This document shows positions 27,089-36,106 of a DNA stretch of 64,000 bases, in pieces (position 1 is the first letter of the stretch; each line of letters starts with the position of its first letter). Both the position numbers and the translations under genes were made by a program. The stretch covers positions 1 to 64,000 of the forward strand of contig JBEKHB010000001.1 of assembly GCA_050012495.1 (NCBI GenBank), in the 5' to 3' direction. This stretch comes from BOG-1155 sp050012495 (GTDB lineage: Bacteria > Desulfobacterota > Syntrophorhabdia > Syntrophorhabdales > WCHB1-27). Below the pieces are notes generated by a model. It had not been told where the DNA came from and searched no databases. It saw only the letters and a list, made by a program, of their open reading frames with translations.

Positions 27089-27139
27089 GGCTAATAATTC
27101 CTCCAACTGAAAGATGATTTGTCCCGGTGCGGAAACAGA

Positions 27140-27958
27140 TTAGTCAGTCAGGATAACGGCATAATTGGCGTACTGGAAGTTCTCCAAGGCAGGCGTGTAG
27201 TGCAGTATACGTCGTGCACCAGTTGGCCCCAGTTTATGAAACTGATAACGCGGATTGACCTCTTTCACAAATTCCCAGACATCACGTAGCAAGATAGAGG
27301 CATCAATGTAAGTGCCACCATACTCAAATTGAATGGCGCGCACCTGCCCTTGTCGGAGTGACTCACGCATCCCTCTTAAGACACTCAATTCGTGGCCTTC
27401 CGTGTCGATCTTAACCAGGTCGACTTGAGTCAATCCCGCCCTCTGGCAGTACCGGTCGAAGGTATCAATCTGGATCGCAACAGTCTTCAGTTTTTGATAT
27501 TCTGGCAGGCTTGATCGGACGTACAATGAGTTAAGACCGCTCTCTTCCCCTTCGCCGGCGACATGCAACATCGCTTGACCGGGAGCACCCCCCAGCCCGC
27601 AATTATTGAACACAACCCGGCCAGTGCACTGTTTCAATAATATCCGGCTTTGCAACAGCCGAAACGTGGTCGGGCTTGGCTCAAAGCAATGAATTTGAAC
27701 CGTAGCATTGAGTTGCAGGGCCAACGCGGTCCAATCGCCGATATTAGCGCCAACGTCAAACGCTACGCGAGCCTGCCTAAGCATTTCTTGTAAGAATCGC
27801 CGCTCGCCGTTTATGGCGAAATCAATCTCTTGCTCACCGTTATGCAAATCGACAATTCGCTTGGACACCCGATAAACCATGGGAACCCTGGAGACATAGT
27901 ACAGTCCCAACTTAATGCTGCGTTTGAGTGGCGTTACCAGATCGTTGTTCATGGACAC
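27140..27958 (-). CDS. FkbM family methyltransferase
   Basis: 272 residues with the FkbM-type SAM fold: FDVGANIGDWTALAL (SAM-binding glycine motif), HCFEPSPTTFRLL, and the FkbM-specific VDLVKIDTEGHELSVLRGM. Members methylate hydroxyl groups on sugars or other small molecules, and many occur in O-antigen clusters where they cap or mark the glycan. It is the first of three methyltransferase genes in a row on this strand. Specific substrate not predictable. Confidence 0.87.
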   Translation of the reverse strand: MSMNNDLVTPLKRSIKLGLYYVSRVPMVYRVSKRIVDLHNGEQEIDFAINGERRFLQEMLRQARVAFDVGANIGDWTALALQLNATVQIHCFEPSPTTFRLLQSRILLKQCTGRVVFNNCGLGGAPGQAMLHVAGEGEESGLNSLYVRSSLPEYQKLKTVAIQIDTFDRYCQRAGLTQVDLVKIDTEGHELSVLRGMRESLRQGQVRAIQFEYGGTYIDASILLRDVWEFVKEVNPRYQFHKLGPTGARRILHYTPALENFQYANYAVILTD

Positions 27959-27981
27959 CAGTTCCCTTACATTAGATTACA

Positions 27982-28770
27982 TTACTTGGTCTTACTGAAG
28001 ACAAACAAACCACAGCCACAATCACATCGGCGGGCAGTCTCAAACGAGGCATTCGCCACAATTCTCAATCCCTGATCCTCAATCAGGTGAAATTCCTTCA
28101 ACTGAAGCGGGCGAATCGCTTCGACAATAGTTTGCGGATCAAACACCCGATGCGCGTCGAAACACAGATGTTCTCGCCCAACCGGCGTAGATAAGAGTAG
28201 AATTCCACCGGGCGCCAACACGCGCGCTAATTCTTGCGCGGCCTGCAAGTAACCATTAGGATCAATCGGACCCCCATAACGACCAAGTCCAATATGCTCA
28301 ATGACATGCAGACAGCTCAAACTTATAACACTGTCGTCGTCAAACGGCAGATCGACAATTGACCCCTGTCGAAATTCAACATTCTTTACTTCTGAAGCTA
28401 AGGGCCGGAGGTCAACGTATACAACTCGACTAAAGACGAGCAAATGGGCAATAAAGCCATCCAGACGACTTCCGACATCGACATGCTCAATCACGGGTTG
28501 TTCGTAAAGATACTGGGCCGCCCAGAGGTCTTGAAAGAAGTAGTGTCCCTTTGCCGTTCCGGCACCAGCAAAACGATCCGCCGATGTATATAAGACATCG
28601 CCTATCTTTATTCCGAACCGCCGATCCTGATTTCTCCTGCTATATTGAATCCAGTGGATTACATAGTATGGAACTGCTCGGCATCGGTTAATAAACGCCG
28701 CCGGATCAAATAAGAAGGAGCGGAAACAGTAATACAGCTGCTTTAGCGTAGGACTATCCGAGAATCTCAT
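27982..28770 (-). CDS. DUF268-type SAM-dependent methyltransferase
   Basis: From ATG 28770 (262 residues). Contains QYLYEQPVIEHVDVGSRLDGFIAHLLVF (SAM-binding region in DUF268 style), YVDLRPLASEV, LSCLHVIEHIGLGRYGGPIDPNG, and ARVLAPGGILLLSTPVG as the later motif of class I methyltransferases. The HVIEHIGLGRYGD-like block is characteristic of DUF268 proteins from polysaccharide loci. The start overlaps the upstream gene end by 17 bases. It probably methylates a sugar of the same glycan as the two FkbM neighbours. Confidence 0.8.
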   Translation of the reverse strand: MRFSDSPTLKQLYYCFRSFLFDPAAFINRCRAVPYYVIHWIQYSRRNQDRRFGIKIGDVLYTSADRFAGAGTAKGHYFFQDLWAAQYLYEQPVIEHVDVGSRLDGFIAHLLVFSRVVYVDLRPLASEVKNVEFRQGSIVDLPFDDDSVISLSCLHVIEHIGLGRYGGPIDPNGYLQAAQELARVLAPGGILLLSTPVGREHLCFDAHRVFDPQTIVEAIRPLQLKEFHLIEDQGLRIVANASFETARRCDCGCGLFVFSKTK

Positions 28771-29602
28771 CTCTAAAGAACCAGCCGTAGTTGTCACAGA
28801 ATGCCCTTCGTGCGTAGCTCTCAATTTGTGATCTTGAGACTGGCACCAAACCACTCTTTAAGCGGTAGGCCCTATAGCCGCATTTCCAGAACTCCTCAAA
28901 GGTCGCCACAAAATCCTGATTAATCTCCAACCTATTCTGCTGCAAGCAAATCTCGACGAACCACATGGGTTTAGGCGATTGCACCAACAGCTGCTGAGCC
29001 CCTTGTAATACGCCGAGTTCGGCCCCCTCCACATCAATCTTGATCAGCAATCGCTGCTCAAGAAATCTCTGGCCTACCGCGATATCCAACGAAGTTAATG
29101 GAATAGTTGTTGCCTCGCCAGCAGAGGCTGAATGCCCGCCACCCCATTCATTTAGCAATGATGCTCCTGTCGCTTCACCATATATGGTGGTCAGGCGCGG
29201 TGATCTTGCCAATCCCATTGGCCAAACCTCAACATCCTCAAAATGATTCGCCTTCAAGTTGTATAGCAACACCTTGAGATTCGCGGGAAGCGGCTCAAAA
29301 GCCATAACATGTTTGCCATGCGAGCGAGCTAAGACCGTGTACATCCCTACGTTCGCCCCTACGTCAACAAACACATCGATTCTACTCAAGAGTGAGCTTA
29401 TCCAATTGATCTCTAGCTCCTCATGGGCTCCCCAGTGACCTCCACCGGGCATTGCAAAGTAAAACCCAAGCGGCGTCACCTCCGGTCTCAGCTGTCTGTA
29501 TTGCCACCATCTACGGATGCATCTAGCTGTACGCGTGACTACCGGCAATCGCGATCTTATCACTCCTCCTAACTGCAGCCTCAGAGACTGAGAACGCTTC
29601 AT
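28754..29602 (-). CDS. FkbM family methyltransferase
   Basis: The start ATG 29602 forms an ATGA overlap with the flippase stop and has AGGAAA about seven bases upstream; it gives 282 residues. FVDVGANVGMYTVLA binds SAM, AFEPLPANLKVL follows, and LLIKIDVEGAELGVLQG is the FkbM signature. It is a paralogue, not a close copy, of the methyltransferase at 27140. Probable role: O-methylation of a glycan residue in the cassette. Confidence 0.87.
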   Translation of the reverse strand: MKRSQSLRLQLGGVIRSRLPVVTRTARCIRRWWQYRQLRPEVTPLGFYFAMPGGGHWGAHEELEINWISSLLSRIDVFVDVGANVGMYTVLARSHGKHVMAFEPLPANLKVLLYNLKANHFEDVEVWPMGLARSPRLTTIYGEATGASLLNEWGGGHSASAGEATTIPLTSLDIAVGQRFLEQRLLIKIDVEGAELGVLQGAQQLLVQSPKPMWFVEICLQQNRLEINQDFVATFEEFWKCGYRAYRLKSGLVPVSRSQIESYARRAFCDNYGWFFRDEILG

Positions 29603-30906
29603 GTTCGTTTCCTGCTCTTGACGATGAAGATCAGTACCAAATAGAACATGGCTCCAGCCACGTCGGCCCAAATTACGCCGCTTATCCCGGCTATATTTGC
29701 GCCAACCAGAACGGCCGAGGCGGTCACTATTGCTGTCGCACTCTTGGGTATAATAAGTGGATGGCTCTCAGTCCCTGTCAAAACGATGAAAGATGCAATC
29801 TGTCCGCACCCCGATAGTCCACCCGCTAAGATGGCAACAGGTAAGAGTGCTGAAACATCGCGAAAGTCTTCGGCAACAAAAATCGAGAAAATCTCCCGGT
29901 GAAACAATCCGGCCCCAACTAAAATGAGCAACGTGACTATAAACATCGATAGCAACAACATCATGTTTAATCGGTCTGCCCGAGCTCGCCGAGAATGGTC
30001 ACGTCCATCACCGGCGAGGCTATATAGCACGGGCACTCCCATTTGGGTTAAATAATTAGAGAAAATCGCCATACTGGCTAATCCAAGCTGCGCTAAAGCC
30101 GCATACTGTCCGACCGCTGCTGTATTGCGAATGATTCCCAACCCCCACCGCTCAGACGAAGATTGCAGCCATGCAAAAATGCCAAATACCGAAAAAGGCC
30201 AGGAATAGCCTTTCACTCTGCGCACCCAATCGGTTATCCGATCTGGATGGTCAGCTGCCTGTGTCAGTAGTGTATGATGGCGATAACGCTGATATTGCCA
30301 ATACTGCGAGCTAAATACGGTAATGGAAGCTACGGCGTACGCCCACATCGCAACTGTCGCGGATGCCCCCAACACTACAAAAAGCACAACGGCAAACAAT
30401 AGACGTAGCCACTGACTCAGGCCTGCATGCCACGCGACTATGGCGCGCTGTCTTACTGCATTTTGCATTCCGTCCAGAATTGTCGACAAACCGGTGAATC
30501 CACCATATACCAAGGCGCCAGATGACAACCTCCACCATTGACTCTGACCGGTTATCCACATGAGGATGGCGATGCAAACTGCGAGTCCGATTAAGATAAT
30601 CGTTCGTTGCCACATCGTCTTCCAAGCCGCCTGCATAAGTTCGCACGCCTGCTTGGCCTCAAGCGAAGCACTGAAGAAACGCATGACAGCTTGGCCAGGA
30701 CCAGCGAAAAAACAGTTTCCCAGCAGGAGCGGTGCGGTAAGGGCTAATGTTAGCACACCAAACTCAGACGCGCCTAGCATCTTGGTGAGTACCTTTAACG
30801 CAACCAGACTTCCAACGACCGAAGCTGCTTGGCCGATACCAACCCATACAAATTCACGGCCAATTTTTAGGTAACGCGTCGAAAGTACTTCCTGTAGAAC
30901 AGTCAT
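29599..30906 (-). CDS. Wzx-like lipid-linked oligosaccharide flippase
   Basis: 435 residues of the MOP/polysaccharide transporter superfamily: about 12 hydrophobic segments, starting with FVWVGIGQAASVVGSLVALKVL and the typical LGASEFGVLTLALTAPLL of Wzx proteins, and ending in a basic tail. It should flip undecaprenyl-linked repeat units to the periplasm for the Wzy-like polymerase at 23699. It is the first gene of the minus-strand methyltransferase run and is coupled to it by an ATGA overlap. About 290 gene-free bases separate it from the broken gene upstream. Confidence 0.85.
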   Translation of the reverse strand: MTVLQEVLSTRYLKIGREFVWVGIGQAASVVGSLVALKVLTKMLGASEFGVLTLALTAPLLLGNCFFAGPGQAVMRFFSASLEAKQACELMQAAWKTMWQRTIILIGLAVCIAILMWITGQSQWWRLSSGALVYGGFTGLSTILDGMQNAVRQRAIVAWHAGLSQWLRLLFAVVLFVVLGASATVAMWAYAVASITVFSSQYWQYQRYRHHTLLTQAADHPDRITDWVRRVKGYSWPFSVFGIFAWLQSSSERWGLGIIRNTAAVGQYAALAQLGLASMAIFSNYLTQMGVPVLYSLAGDGRDHSRRARADRLNMMLLLSMFIVTLLILVGAGLFHREIFSIFVAEDFRDVSALLPVAILAGGLSGCGQIASFIVLTGTESHPLIIPKSATAIVTASAVLVGANIAGISGVIWADVAGAMFYLVLIFIVKSRKRT

Positions 30907-31193
30907 ATATCAAATTCTGTAGGCAGGCATGGGGTCAAATCTTTCCTTGACAAGGAGAAACAGATTGGGATGCTGGTTGTGTTTTGGCTGTCTGATTTAC
31001 GCTTTAATAACTTCAAAGCTCAAAGGAACTGCGTTCAGGCGTGAATGGGTGAATGCGTTAAAGCGCAGATGCGGCCGTCGTTCGAAACGATTCAGAAGTT
31101 TCTTGAGCTTTCCTCCATTTTCCACGGTCAGGAGATTTTGGAAGGAAAATATTCCAACAAGAGCATGGCTAAATCGTGTCGCCGTAATTTCTC

Positions 31194-32634
31194 TCAGTAA
31201 GGCACATAATGGGCTTCCTGGTTAGGTGATTCAAGGTTTGTGAGGTTTTTATTACCATCGTACAACCCACTCATCAAATTCACGAATTTATTGCTGCCCA
31301 CATACAGATGTTCTATCTTCGTAGTGGGTAGGTTTCGGAAGACTGCCCTATATTGCGGTCCGTTTTCCTTTGTATTGCCTATAGAATTATCGGTAATCCT
31401 TATATTGTTCGCATAATAGCTTTGGGGTGGTAGAGTTGAATATCCGTCGTGGGCAAAGAAAATGCCCGTGCTATATTCCCGACTTTGGACGCCTTCTCCG
31501 CAATCGAATATAGTGTTTTTTGTGATATCTACATTAATGCTTCCCCAGGGGGAGCCGATAAATGTTATTCCGCCTCCTGTCACCCCACTATTCTGTTTTG
31601 GGTAATTTCCGTATCGTGCACCGAGTGAATGACCATGCCAACACCGCGATATTTATCATTGCGCCGTAAATTACTCGCAATATCATTGTTGGTAATTTTT
31701 AGGCCTATTATAGGTCCTGCATTGGCATAAGCGCTACAAAACGTACGCTGTGCACCATTTGCAATCTGAATGCCGACACATTCGCCGGCCGACATTCTTA
31801 GAGTTGACCGGTTCAAAAGTATTGCATTGGAACTGATAACGACGTTTTTAAGGGGTGTCGCTGTCAAAAAGAAAGAAACACCCCGAGCACAATTATGCAT
31901 GCTATTTTCCTGATCGATACATCGGATAGATTGTTGCCTCCCATCATGTGAGCGGTGCTTTCATTATCGTTTTGATTATCTAGCATGCGATTCGCAAGTT
32001 TGAGTATCGATTGCTCGCCTCTTCCAGCTATAGATAAATTTGAATGCAAGGTTAGAATGCGATTTTCGAGATAATTTCCTTGAGTGGTTATTTTTCGCAA
32101 TATGTAAACGCCTTCTGGTAGATGAATGTTCGCGGCAGCATCTATGGCTTTTTGAGTTGCATAGGTATCATCAGTATACCCGTCACCTTTTGCCCCCCAC
32201 CATTGAGGATAAACGTTCTGACTGGCAGTTTTGAAGGCAATGGCTCCATCACCAACAAAAATACGTGCAATGGGCGCTAAAAACTTGCCATTGATGGTTA
32301 ATCTATGCGGTGCCGGGATGGTAAGGCAGGCGCCCTCTTCCAATTTAAGCGTAATGTACTCCGGAACTTCAAGATCTGTCGTAATTGTCCAGTTGCGGGA
32401 AGATAACACTAACGTCTGGCGATCACGACTTGCTTTACTGCTAACACTTTGTAAATCATTCGGTTTGCTCCCTTGCAGGGGCTCGCTTGTTGCTGAAAGT
32501 GAGAAAATCAAAACACTAAAGAAACCAAGAATAAGCACGGCAATTTTAATCAAAAGAATTCCTCGGACCTTCCGGGATAAAGGCGTGAATAAAAACTGTT
32601 CTCTCCCGAAGGCTAGACCTTTATCTCTTGCCAT
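31194..32634 (-). pseudogene. Pectate-lyase-like beta-helix protein broken by two frameshifts
   Basis: Three consecutive frames (32634-31864, about 31911-31580, 31597-31194) together read as one secreted right-handed beta-helix protein. The first part has a signal anchor (IKIAVLILGFFSVLIFSLS), a GDGYTDDT motif of the pectate-lyase-3 superfamily and IHLPEGVYIL; the others continue the coil pattern (VVISSNAILLN, IGLKITNNDIASN, NVDITKNTIFD). At 31905-31908 the run AAAA (minus strand) needs one more A to continue as IRKNSMHNC. Near 31600 one base is also missing at CAAAAC before NSGVTGGG. Either a real pseudogene of a glycan lyase or tail-spike-like enzyme, or two sequencing errors in A-runs. Confidence 0.7.
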
Positions 32635-32806
32635 AATAGGGGATTACCTCTTTTTTTGCTCCCTTGTTGGCGGGCGATAGTTCCAGCGTTTTCTCGTAGC
32701 AAAGCCCAGCTTCCTGGCGACGACCCAGCATCTCAAGGATATCCGTGAGGGCGATCCTGTACTTCGCCACAGTACTGGTTTGACTCGAGTAGTCTTGTGT
32801 TTGTTT
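32621..32806 (-). pseudogene. Truncated copy of the TPR gene 3' end
   Basis: A 61-codon open stretch with no start codon ends at 32621. Its segment VAKYRIALTDILEMLGRR ... LCYEKTLELSPAN ... KKEVIPYY matches the C terminus of the intact TPR protein (VADYRLALGEVYEKQGLR ... LCYEKALELSPAN ... KKKVLEYY) at 29 of 46 positions counted by eye. The stop overlaps the start of the broken beta-helix gene by 14 bases. It is the remnant of a tandem duplicate whose 5' part is gone. Confidence 0.7.
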
Positions 32807-32997
32807 TCACTGCTGAGAACAACAGAACGTTGGAGTCAATGGAAGTAAAAACACGATTTGAGTTGTAGGGTGTTGAGACCGGACGTATTTTAGTCTTCCG
32901 CTTGCTTGTTCGACTGGCCGGCATCCGCGTCAAACCCTATTCCACCGAGGGAAGGAGGCTGATACTGAAATCCTAAACCCCGGGCATCGGGAAGCAG
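32807..32997. other. Gene-free AT-rich spacer between TPR copy and TPR gene
   Basis: No convincing coding frame and no repeat. The sequence is AT-richer than the TPR gene next to it and marks the edge of the variable cassette. Likely the site of a past deletion or exchange that removed the 5' part of the second TPR copy. Confidence 0.35.
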
Positions 32998-34032
32998 TCA
33001 ACGCCACGTGCTATAATACTCCAACACCTTCTTCTTTGCCTCCTGGTTTGCGGGGGATAATTCCAAGGCCTTTTCATAGCAGAGCCTCGCTTCCCGGCGC
33101 AGGCCTTGCTTTTCATACACCTCGCCGAGGGCCAACCTGTAATCGGCAACGCGGGGTCTGGCGACGACCAAGGACGACAGTTCCTCCCGCGCCAGATCGA
33201 GCCGGCCTTGACGAACATGGAGATCGGCAAGGAGGTAGTTGAAATCCTGGAGGACGCTTTTCTTTGCTTCCACCTCGATCACCCCCATTTCAGGGGGAGA
33301 AAGGCTTTCATCGGCGAGTATCTTCTTCCATGTGGAGATTGCCTCGACCCTCTCGCCCAGCGCGAAGCAGAGCGCAAGCTTTTTGATGGCAAAGGGCCAA
33401 TCGACAGGGGGCTGTATAACAGTTCGTTTCAACCAGAAGACGGCTCGATTTGTGTCACCTTTCTCGGCGGAGATTGAACCGAGGGCGAGACACAGATGCG
33501 GGTCGGACACAAGCGCGTGGTCAAGGGCAAGGCTGAGGTTCAGATTCAACTCCGCCAGATTCCTGTAAAGGAACCTTTTTTCTTCCGGGATCTCAGGAAG
33601 GGCATCGGACAGGTAAAGACCTGTTCGAAGGTACGTTTCAGGCCGGCTGGGGTTCAAAGACAGGGCCTTTTCGCACCGCGCAAGACCTTCATCGATCCGG
33701 CCATGTTTCCCTTCAACCTCGCCCCGCAGCACCCAGGCTTCGGGGTTAATTGCATCGACGCATACGGCCCCGCGCACCGATCTATCGGCATTCGGATCAT
33801 TGATCGCCATCAGTGACCGGGCGAGAAAGGTCTTGTAAGCGGAGGAGAGAGGGTCGAGCATCGATAACCGTTGCAGGATCAAAAGCAGAGTCTCAGGTGT
33901 GTAATGGGCGGCGGGAGACGGGCAAGTCCAGAGAGAACTCGAATCAATGGCAATGACCAGCTCGCTGAAGCATCTCACGCCGGATAGGTAGACCAGGATG
34001 GACAAAAGGAAGGTGAGGAGAATCCTGGCCAC
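32998..34032 (-). CDS. TPR-repeat protein of the EPS locus
   Basis: 344 residues: an N-terminal signal anchor (ILLTFLLSILVYLSGV) then tetratricopeptide helices, clearest in AWVLRGEVEGKHGRIDEGLARCEKALSLNPSRP and YRLALGEVYEKQGLRREARLCYEKALELSPAN. TPR proteins scaffold protein complexes; here it may organise polymerisation or export proteins in the periplasm, because it lies directly after the ligase and the small secreted protein. It is four bases from its upstream neighbour. Its 3' end was duplicated (32621-32806). Confidence 0.85.
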   Translation of the reverse strand: MARILLTFLLSILVYLSGVRCFSELVIAIDSSSLWTCPSPAAHYTPETLLLILQRLSMLDPLSSAYKTFLARSLMAINDPNADRSVRGAVCVDAINPEAWVLRGEVEGKHGRIDEGLARCEKALSLNPSRPETYLRTGLYLSDALPEIPEEKRFLYRNLAELNLNLSLALDHALVSDPHLCLALGSISAEKGDTNRAVFWLKRTVIQPPVDWPFAIKKLALCFALGERVEAISTWKKILADESLSPPEMGVIEVEAKKSVLQDFNYLLADLHVRQGRLDLAREELSSLVVARPRVADYRLALGEVYEKQGLRREARLCYEKALELSPANQEAKKKVLEYYSTWR

Positions 34033-34035
34033 TGC

Positions 34036-34557
34036 TCACTCTCTTATATCCGCGTGAATTTCCCCCGGGTAATTACGCTCAAACCCGATCCTGCCAGGCC
34101 CAGAGGCTCGATGATCAAATCCCAACGTGAGATCGGCGGGAGGTGGTGCGGCCACGGCCTGTCCCTCCACAGGTTGCAGCCCGGTTTCCTGGTCGCCGCC
34201 TTCCGCTCCCCTGTCTTTGTCAGAGATTCTGCTACTGATGTTCTTTGTTTTTGCGCCGTAGTCGATCTTACGCTTGTTGGCTTTGACCCCCTCTGTGCCC
34301 GGTCCGGGCGTACCCTGGGCATCGGCCGGACTTGCCGCCGAGTCGAGTCTGTCGACATCCAGCATATTCTCAGGTGCATCGGCGGTCTTTCCGCACGTAT
34401 CCGCCGTATTCTCGAATACAGGCAGATTGGGCAGGACCGGAAGACGCATTTCACCTGCCATACTCAAGGTGGAAAAGAGAAAGACGATCAGCGGGGCGCA
34501 TAGTGCGCATCTTTTCATCCTCTCCGAACGCATCGGCGCCATGTCCTTACGCTCCAT
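34036..34557 (-). CDS. Secreted hypothetical protein between ligase and TPR genes
   Basis: 173 residues with a signal sequence starting near residue 14 (MKRCALCAPLIVFLFSTLSMAGEM) and a low-complexity, hydrophilic mature part rich in Asp, Gly, Ala and Pro. No domain recognised. The 5' end overlaps the ligase gene by 11 bases; alternative ATGs at 34542, 34533 and 34518 would also give a signal peptide, so the start is uncertain. The close packing with ligase and TPR genes suggests one operon and a role in the same export pathway. Confidence 0.6.
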   Translation of the reverse strand: MERKDMAPMRSERMKRCALCAPLIVFLFSTLSMAGEMRLPVLPNLPVFENTADTCGKTADAPENMLDVDRLDSAASPADAQGTPGPGTEGVKANKRKIDYGAKTKNISSRISDKDRGAEGGDQETGLQPVEGQAVAAPPPADLTLGFDHRASGPGRIGFERNYPGEIHADIRE

Positions 34558-36085
34558 CCTCTCTGCTCCACGAGAAAGACGTATGTACTACCCGCCACGT
34601 AAGGCCCATGATCAAAAAAAGCAGCATGGCGTTGGCCGGGATCTGGAGGTTGAAGTCGGCCAGGGAATGGACGAGCAGGGCCACGATGGCAGCCAGGCCG
34701 CTAGCCCCGAGGAATATCGAGTACCGGCTGCGGCGTGTAAGCAAGGCGCGAACGGAAGAGGCGAGGAACAGAAGAAAGAATGCCAGCCACGGAATGAAGC
34801 CGATCAGCCCCACTTCCGAAAGAAACTCCAGGTAGTCGTTGTGGGCGTGGTCCATGATCATTGCGCCAAATTTCTGCGGCTTATAAGGGGGGTACGCAAG
34901 CTCATAGGTACCGAGCCCGGTCCCGGTGAGGGGAAAGTGCTTGATCAACGTAAAGGTGGTTTGCCAGACGAGAAAGCGGTCCTCGTAGCTGGTTTCAATC
35001 GTCTGCCAACGCTCCTCAACCGGGGCCAGGCCTTTCCACATGCCCCAAAGGCACCCCAGACCGAGCACGAGCGCCAGGACAATCGGCAGGGCCGCGTGGC
35101 GCGTTTTTGTCGCGGCCATCAGCAACAGGACGAAGAGCACGGCCGCAGCCAGGCTCAAGTGGGCCATGCGCGACATGGAAAAGATGAGTCCGAGGACCAT
35201 GACGATGATCCCCGCAAACAGGAAATAGAGAAAAAGGAAACGACGGGCCTTGACGCGTGAAGTGATACCGGAGACAAAGAGGCCGATCGAAACAGGTATA
35301 CACATGTTCATAAGCCCGGCGAAATGGTTGCGGTTGATATAGGTTCCGGTTACACAGTCTATGCAGTACTTTTTCGTGAACCATAGAAGAGAGCCGGAGT
35401 GATTAAGATAGACATAGAGGCCGTATATCGCGTCGGCAAACCCAATGATGAAGACGGCGACAAGCAGCCGCGTAATCGAAGAATGAAGAAGTGGGTGAGG
35501 AAGTGTTGAGTGTTGAGTGTTGAGTTTTGAGTTTTGAAACCAATAGGCTGGCGAGGGACGGAATGGCGAATCCTGAGGCGTGAACGTGGCGACGACAAAG
35601 AAAATAGATGCATAGGCCAGCCATTTCAGGAGAGCGGCGCTCGTGGCGGAGAGGCTGAGACTCAAAGGGAGCAGAGGGCATAGAGCAGAGGGCATAGAGC
35701 CGGGACCGAAGGTTGGAGCGAGACCCAGGCGCTGGTAGAGGCCGGCGGCGTTGGGAGACATTTTCTGGAGAAATGAGAAAGGCAAAGGCGCCATCTGAAA
35801 AAGACAAAAGAGAAGGAAGAGGAAGAGGGGAAACATGAGCCACAGGGTGCGGTGCAAATAGGAAGAATGTGTTGAGTTTTGAGTTTTGAGTTTTGAGTTA
35901 TCGGAAGAACGCGACATTTCCGCGTCGAGGCGGGAAAAGTCGGTTGTCCAGAGGTGCAGAAGAAGTAATGAAAAGATCAGAAGCTCCATCGCTGAGTAGG
36001 TAACGATGTAGACCGAACCAACGGCGGCAGGAGCGCAAATGATGAGCATGATTAAGCCGATGAGAATGATAGGGGAAGAGAACAT
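34547..36085 (-). CDS. O-antigen ligase/Wzy_C family membrane protein with repeat insertions
   Basis: 512 residues with about 12 membrane helices and a Wzy_C-type periplasmic loop: FPLTGTGLGTYELAYPPYKP, MDHAHNDYLEFLSEVGLIGFIPWL. Enzymes of this family join polymer to lipid A or to protein, or polymerise repeat units. Two places carry 7-base tandem repeats that encode NSKLKTQNST (near residue 65) and NSKLNTQHST (near residue 187), low-complexity inserts not expected in the family; a 14-base duplication also lies in it (35673-35700). All lie in what look like loops. It is followed by the small secreted protein and the TPR protein. Confidence 0.85.
   Translation of the reverse strand: MFSSPIILIGLIMLIICAPAAVGSVYIVTYSAMELLIFSLLLLHLWTTDFSRLDAEMSRSSDNSKLKTQNSTHSSYLHRTLWLMFPLFLFLLFCLFQMAPLPFSFLQKMSPNAAGLYQRLGLAPTFGPGSMPSALCPLLPLSLSLSATSAALLKWLAYASIFFVVATFTPQDSPFRPSPAYWFQNSKLNTQHSTLPHPLLHSSITRLLVAVFIIGFADAIYGLYVYLNHSGSLLWFTKKYCIDCVTGTYINRNHFAGLMNMCIPVSIGLFVSGITSRVKARRFLFLYFLFAGIIVMVLGLIFSMSRMAHLSLAAAVLFVLLLMAATKTRHAALPIVLALVLGLGCLWGMWKGLAPVEERWQTIETSYEDRFLVWQTTFTLIKHFPLTGTGLGTYELAYPPYKPQKFGAMIMDHAHNDYLEFLSEVGLIGFIPWLAFFLLFLASSVRALLTRRSRYSIFLGASGLAAIVALLVHSLADFNLQIPANAMLLFLIMGLTWRVVHTSFSWSREDGA
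35503..35537. repeat. Five 7-base tandem repeats inside the ligase gene
   Basis: Three GTGTTGA units then two GTTTTGA units in a row. As 7 is not a multiple of 3, the units pass through all three codon phases; the whole 35-base block reads on the minus strand as NSKLNTQHST. A second block of the same units lies at 35869-35896. Confidence 0.85.
35673..35700. repeat. 14-base perfect tandem duplication inside the ligase gene
   Basis: AGAGGGCATAGAGC occurs twice without a gap (35673-35686, 35687-35700). With a unit of 14 bases one duplication would shift the frame, so it must have been balanced elsewhere or be ancient. Confidence 0.7.
35869..35896. repeat. Four 7-base tandem repeats inside the ligase gene
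   Basis: GTGTTGA followed by three GTTTTGA units. On the minus strand it reads NSKLKTQNST, in the same codon phase as the block at 35503-35537. A single further unit in the opposite orientation lies at the stop codon of the CpsB-type gene (about 36107-36113). Confidence 0.85.
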
Positions 36086-36106
36086 TAAGAGCCGTTCACT
36101 TAGAAC

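Noticed and set aside
30929..31225. 98-codon plus-strand frame, with a 51-codon frame (31045-31200) in another phase, in the gap after the flippase
   Set aside because: The two frames compete for the same DNA, neither has a ribosome site or known domain; possibly a decayed gene but not supportable.
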